Part shown: positions 5,607-6,920 of the stretch, in pieces
Position numbering within the stretch: position 1 is the first letter of the stretch
Layout of the letters: every line of letters starts with the position of its first letter
Source of the DNA: Clostridiales bacterium
GTDB taxonomy: Bacteria > Bacillota > Clostridia > Oscillospirales > Oscillospiraceae
NCBI GenBank assembly: GCA_003533405.1
Contig: DQDL01000008.1
Location: 3,495-10,414 of the forward strand
Length of the DNA: 6,920 nt
Direction: 5' to 3'
Program-made: the position numbers and the translations under genes
The notes under the pieces: model-generated
The model's database searches: none
What the model was told of the DNA's origin: nothing
Seen by the model: only the letters and a program-made list of their open reading frames with translations

Positions 5607-6816
5607 AGTTGTGCTTTTCAATGGCATCGGTCATGCGGTCAAGACCGGTTTTTATTATCGAGCGGGGCATTGCGAGGTTAAGGCGGATATATCCGGCTGC
5701 ATTGCCGACAAATAGCGAGTTGCCGCCCTCGAGCAGCACACCGGCTTTGTTTGCAAAGAAGTCCGGCATATCCTCAACATCCGGCAGGCACTTGCTCATA
5801 TCGACCCACGCAAGATAGGTCGCCTCGGGGATATACATCACCGCATCGGGCAGCTTATCGGCAAGGTACTGCTTTACAAAGGCAAAGTTTGCGTCGAGAT
5901 ATTTCTTGAGCTCCTCGTGCCATGCTCCGCCGACTTCATATGCCGCCTTTGCCGCCGTGAGAGACATCGGGTTTACCATGCCGAACAGCTTATCCCTGTC
6001 CTTGAAACGCTCACGCAGTGCAGCGTCACGGATAATGATGTTTGAAAACGCAAGACCGGCCATATTGAAGGTCTTTGTCGGCGCCATGCAGGTGATGAGC
6101 TTGGGATAATTGGTCATGACCTTTGCCATCGGGATATGTCGGTTGCCGCAGCGGATAAGGTCGCAGTGTATCTCATCGGACACGACCCAAAGATTGTACT
6201 TCTGAATAATACAGGCTGCCTTTTTCAGCTCCTGCTCCGTCCACATTCTGCCGCTGGGGTTCTGCGGATTACACCAGAAAACGAGCTTGCAGGACGGGTC
6301 GGCGCACTTTTTTTCAAAATCGTCAAAGTCGGCCTCAAACGTGCCGTCGGCCTTTTTGAGCATGGGAGAGGTCAGAATACCGACACCGGCGTACTCGGCG
6401 GCGTGAGCAAAGTATCCGTATGCGGGGGTATTCACGAGTACCTTCTCATCCTTGGTGCACAGTGTCTCGGTAAGCTGATAAAGTGCCGGAATTATGCCGG
6501 GTGAAACGCAAAGCTGCTCCTGTGGGAAGCTCCAGTCATAGTGGTCAAGACACCACTTGGAAAACGCCTCGTAATACTCGCTGTCATAAATGCCGGTGTA
6601 ACCGAAGATGCGGCGGTCGATGCGGCTGCGCAGTGCGTCGAGTATCTCGGGAGCAACGCCGAACTCCATGTCGGCGACCCACATGCGCACAAATTCCTCG
6701 TCCTTATACGGAAACACCTTTTCGGGGCCTGCGTGGAAAATGTAGCCCCTGAAGCCGTCGGTATTGAGCGCATTTGTATGCCTGCGGTCAATTATCTCGT
6801 CAAAGTTGTAGTTCAT
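5599..6816 (-). CDS. MalY/PatB-type PLP enzyme (probable cystathionine beta-lyase or aminotransferase)
   Basis: Cytosolic fold-type I pyridoxal phosphate enzyme of the MalY/PatB branch. Members cleave cystathionine or cysteine at the C-S bond (giving pyruvate, ammonia and a thiol) and some act as aminotransferases. The 405 residues show the branch's N-terminus FDEIIDRRHTN (5-15) and MWVADMEF (45-52). They also show Tyr133 in PAYGYF, NPQNPSG (183-189), SDEIHCDL with Asp214 for the pyridine nitrogen, the Schiff-base Lys248 in APTKTFN, and IRLNLAMPR with Arg378 for the substrate carboxylate. Length is close to E. coli MalY and B. subtilis PatB. The start at 6816 has AAAGGAG six bases upstream. 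It is a single-gene unit with its own promoter (6859-6887) and terminator (5566-5606). Motifs identify the family surely; lyase versus transaminase activity, and a place in methionine synthesis or sulfide release, are inference. Confidence 0.92.
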   Translation of the reverse strand: MNYNFDEIIDRRHTNALNTDGFRGYIFHAGPEKVFPYKDEEFVRMWVADMEFGVAPEILDALRSRIDRRIFGYTGIYDSEYYEAFSKWCLDHYDWSFPQEQLCVSPGIIPALYQLTETLCTKDEKVLVNTPAYGYFAHAAEYAGVGILTSPMLKKADGTFEADFDDFEKKCADPSCKLVFWCNPQNPSGRMWTEQELKKAACIIQKYNLWVVSDEIHCDLIRCGNRHIPMAKVMTNYPKLITCMAPTKTFNMAGLAFSNIIIRDAALRERFKDRDKLFGMVNPMSLTAAKAAYEVGGAWHEELKKYLDANFAFVKQYLADKLPDAVMYIPEATYLAWVDMSKCLPDVEDMPDFFANKAGVLLEGGNSLFVGNAAGYIRLNLAMPRSIIKTGLDRMTDAIEKHNSK

Positions 6817-6858
6817 TTCAAACTCCTTTCAGTTTTAGCGGTGGTTATATCGCTTTCT

Positions 6859-6887
6859 ATTATAGCGACTAACACCCAACGACGCAA
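6859..6887 (-). promoter_or_regulatory. Sigma-A type promoter for the PLP enzyme gene
   Basis: On the minus strand, TTGCGT (6887-6882), a 17-base spacer, then a perfect TATAAT (6864-6859). Transcription would start near 6852, giving a leader of about 36 bases with the AAAGGAG ribosome site at 6829-6823. A small inverted repeat (TCGCT at 6850-6854, AGCGA at 6864-6868) brackets the -10 box and might be an operator half-site pair. There is no room for an S-box or T-box leader. Confidence 0.75.
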
Positions 6888-6900
6888 GGGACTGTTAATC

Positions 6901-6920
6901 AAAACCTCCGGCTAAGCCGG
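6901..6920. terminator. Probable terminator cut by the right edge
   Basis: AAAACCT is followed by CCGGC (6908-6912), loop TAA, and GCCGG (6916-6920) at the very end. Read on the minus strand, the stem runs into AGGTTTTGATT, the usual layout of a Rho-independent terminator for a gene further right. If the missing bases continue as AGGTTTT the stem would reach about 12 pairs and act in both directions. Only a 5-base stem can be seen. Confidence 0.5.

Noticed and set aside
6136..6504. Plus-strand frame of 122 codons opposite the PLP enzyme gene
   Set aside because: It is antisense to the NPQNPSG and SDEIH motifs and lacks a ribosome site. It is best explained as a shadow frame.

Overview
The window holds seven protein-coding genes in an ordinary, compact, chromosomal-looking layout. 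There is no sign of a mobile element, CRISPR array, tRNA or rRNA. Base composition is balanced in the genes and AT-rich in the gaps. Shine-Dalgarno sites are strong (GGAGG, AAAGGAG, GGGAGG), and sigma-A type promoters mostly have 17-base spacers, often with a TGn extension of the -10. The MurA is of the low-GC Gram-positive MurZ/MurAB kind. Together with the Isf-like flavoprotein and NhaC, this suggests an anaerobic Clostridia-type Firmicute, perhaps a gut member of the Oscillospiraceae/Ruminococcaceae. The lineage is inference from style, not proven.

Left part (1-1652, minus strand): a Nudix hydrolase of the ADP-ribose pyrophosphatase type is followed downstream by a MurA-type enolpyruvyl transferase, which runs off the left edge. 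murA has its own near-consensus promoter in the 97-base gap. No terminator is visible there, so read-through from the Nudix gene is possible.

Middle (1653-3613): a 208-base divergent gap separates the Nudix gene from a small plus-strand gene (1861-2091) for an unrecognised 76-residue protein. That gene has its own promoter, ribosome site and hairpin terminator. It converges on a minus-strand membrane protein of the O-antigen ligase/polymerase (Wzy_C) family (2137-3471). A 142-base divergent gap with two back-to-back promoters and an inverted repeat over one -10 box leads to the next unit.

Right part (3614-6920): an NhaC-family antiporter and an iron-sulfur flavoprotein-like oxidoreductase form a two-gene operon on the plus strand. 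The two reading frames are 2 bases apart, and the second ribosome site lies inside the end of the first gene. The operon ends at a strong bidirectional hairpin terminator shared with the converging minus-strand gene for a MalY/PatB-type PLP enzyme (probable cystathionine beta-lyase or aminotransferase). That gene has its own promoter near the right edge. Beyond it the last bases look like one half of another terminator.

The genes do not build one obvious pathway: cell-wall precursor synthesis, nucleotide-sugar housekeeping, a surface-glycan-type ligase, ion exchange plus redox, and sulfur amino-acid metabolism. I see no clear novel multi-gene system. The points most worth a second look are the orphan 76-residue protein, the stand-alone Wzy-like ligase with a possible operator, and the antiporter-flavoprotein pairing.
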